Assembly: GCA_025997895.1 (NCBI GenBank) | Contig: BNVF01000103.1 | Location: 1-6,468 of the forward strand | Direction: 5' to 3' | Length of the DNA: 6,468 nucleotides | DNA from: Spirochaetia bacterium | GTDB taxonomy: Bacteria; Spirochaetota; Spirochaetia; Treponematales; Breznakiellaceae | Position numbers and translations under genes: made by a program | Part shown: positions 6,143-6,468 of the stretch, in pieces | Numbering within the stretch: the first letter of the stretch is position 1 | Layout: each line of letters opens with the position of its first letter | Notes under the pieces: generated by a model | What the model saw: the letters and a program-made list of their open reading frames with translations, nothing else | The model's database searches: none | What the model was told of the DNA's origin: nothing

Positions 6143-6248
6143 GTATGACGGCGATCAAGATATGTTTGGCTACACTATTCTGAACGGCGATTTGGACAAT
6201 TCGGAATGGGGCTATACCAGTCTGAAAGAACAGGCTGGCATTTTGTGA
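6117..6248 (+). pseudogene. Fragment resembling DUF2958
   Basis: The frame that opens under the end of the KilA-N remnant reads IYICEYDGDQDMFGYTILNG, then DLDNSEWGYTSLKEQAGIL, and ends at a TGA (6246-6248). The pattern 'W/Y-Y-x-x-E-Y-D-x-x-x-x-x-F-G-Y ... E-x-G-Y-x-S-L-x-E-L' resembles DUF2958, a small domain of unknown function carried on plasmids, phages and conjugative elements. It has no start of its own: the N-terminal part, which usually contains the 'F-x-P' and 'W' strand, has been lost at the junction near 6116. A +1 shift after 6238 would extend a readable CDVSFNIADVDGISEKI to a TAG at about 6295-6297, so the fragment may also carry a frameshift. The family assignment is tentative. 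It points to a mobile-element origin for the right end of the window. Confidence 0.4.
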
Positions 6249-6387
6249 TGTTTCTTTCAATATCGCAGATGTTGACGGAATAAGCGAAAAAATTTAGTAT
6301 AGCAATTAGGATGCTATCATATTGGTAACAATTCAGGGTTTTGCAAAATCCGGCTAACTTGAACACTAAATCCATTTTTATCTGAAC
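6249..6387. other. Non-coding debris without a recognisable gene
   Basis: No frame on either strand gives a recognisable protein. There is a weak inverted repeat, ATAGCA (6299-6304) with TGCTAT (6312-6317), without a following T-run, so I do not call a terminator. A minus-strand frame overlapping this stretch runs back over the DUF2958-like fragment and is not credible. Confidence 0.4.
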
Positions 6388-6468
6388 ATGAATCCGGCAA
6401 CATTTGAACAGCTGCCGCTCCGAAGTGAGAATATCCCATGCCTGCAAAACTTGCAAGCACAGGATAAA
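6388..6468 (+). CDS. Possible start of an unknown ORF cut by the window edge
   Basis: From ATG 6388 the frame MNPATFEQLPLRSENIPCLQ and seven more codons is open to the end of the window. It lacks a convincing ribosome site (the preceding bases are TTTTATCTGAAC), and an in-frame TAA lies at 6367-6369. I do not recognise it. It could equally be chance or another remnant. Confidence 0.2.
   Translation, partial: MNPATFEQLPLRSENIPCLQNLQAQDK

Noticed and set aside
6175..6456. 93-codon minus-strand frame
   Set aside because: It overlaps the DUF2958-like fragment, has a composition rich in cysteine and isoleucine with no recognisable motif, and lacks a ribosome site.

Overview
The window is a patchwork of defence and mobile-element genes, mostly on the + strand, with broken gene remnants at both ends and an intact three-gene cluster in the middle. 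Nothing fixes the species. The mix of YedE-type selenium transporter, AbiE, AbiH, MmeI-like, Bro-N and KilA-N genes, the clear AGGAG-type ribosome sites and the moderate to low GC suggest an anaerobic bacterium of Firmicutes or Spirochaetes type; that is inference only.

Left junkyard (1-1036). The window opens inside an AbiEii-type nucleotidyltransferase (toxin of the AbiE system) that is cut off near base 121. At that point a 62-bp perfect inverted repeat begins (122-183, partner 387-448). The arms encode the same peptide on opposite strands. The minus-strand copy is attached to what looks like the N-terminal half of a small START/SRPBCC-like protein, and the plus-strand copy to its C-terminal half. 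Inverting the 203-bp spacer would join the halves in frame, although a TAA lies inside the N-terminal half. A good sigma70-type promoter (TTGGCA-17-TATAAT) follows, then an 88-codon C-terminal remnant of a YedE-type selenium transporter.

Intact defence cluster (1041-5739). An MmeI-like single-chain restriction-modification enzyme (nuclease D-X9-E-X-K, methyltransferase DPACGCGNF and NPPF) overlaps by 1 bp the start of an AbiH-family abortive infection gene. A Bro-N/DinD-like gene follows 26 bp later. The three appear to form one operon, probably served by the promoter at 723-751. The AbiH gene is visibly more AT-rich than its neighbours, so the operon was probably assembled from different sources. 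The first two genes would act as successive antiphage layers (restriction, then abortive infection). The Bro-N protein belongs to a family often found inside phage and restriction loci, and its role here is unknown.

Right junkyard (5740-6468). A short intergenic region holds three adjoining palindromes. It is followed by a KilA-N gene with a good start that loses its family match after about 80 residues. There it runs straight into an out-of-frame fragment resembling DUF2958, a sign of a deletion fusion. The last 220 bases hold no convincing gene apart from a possible 27-codon ORF that runs off the edge.

The most unusual feature is the inverted-repeat, split-gene arrangement at 113-712. The MmeI-like/AbiH overlapping pair is the most likely functional system.
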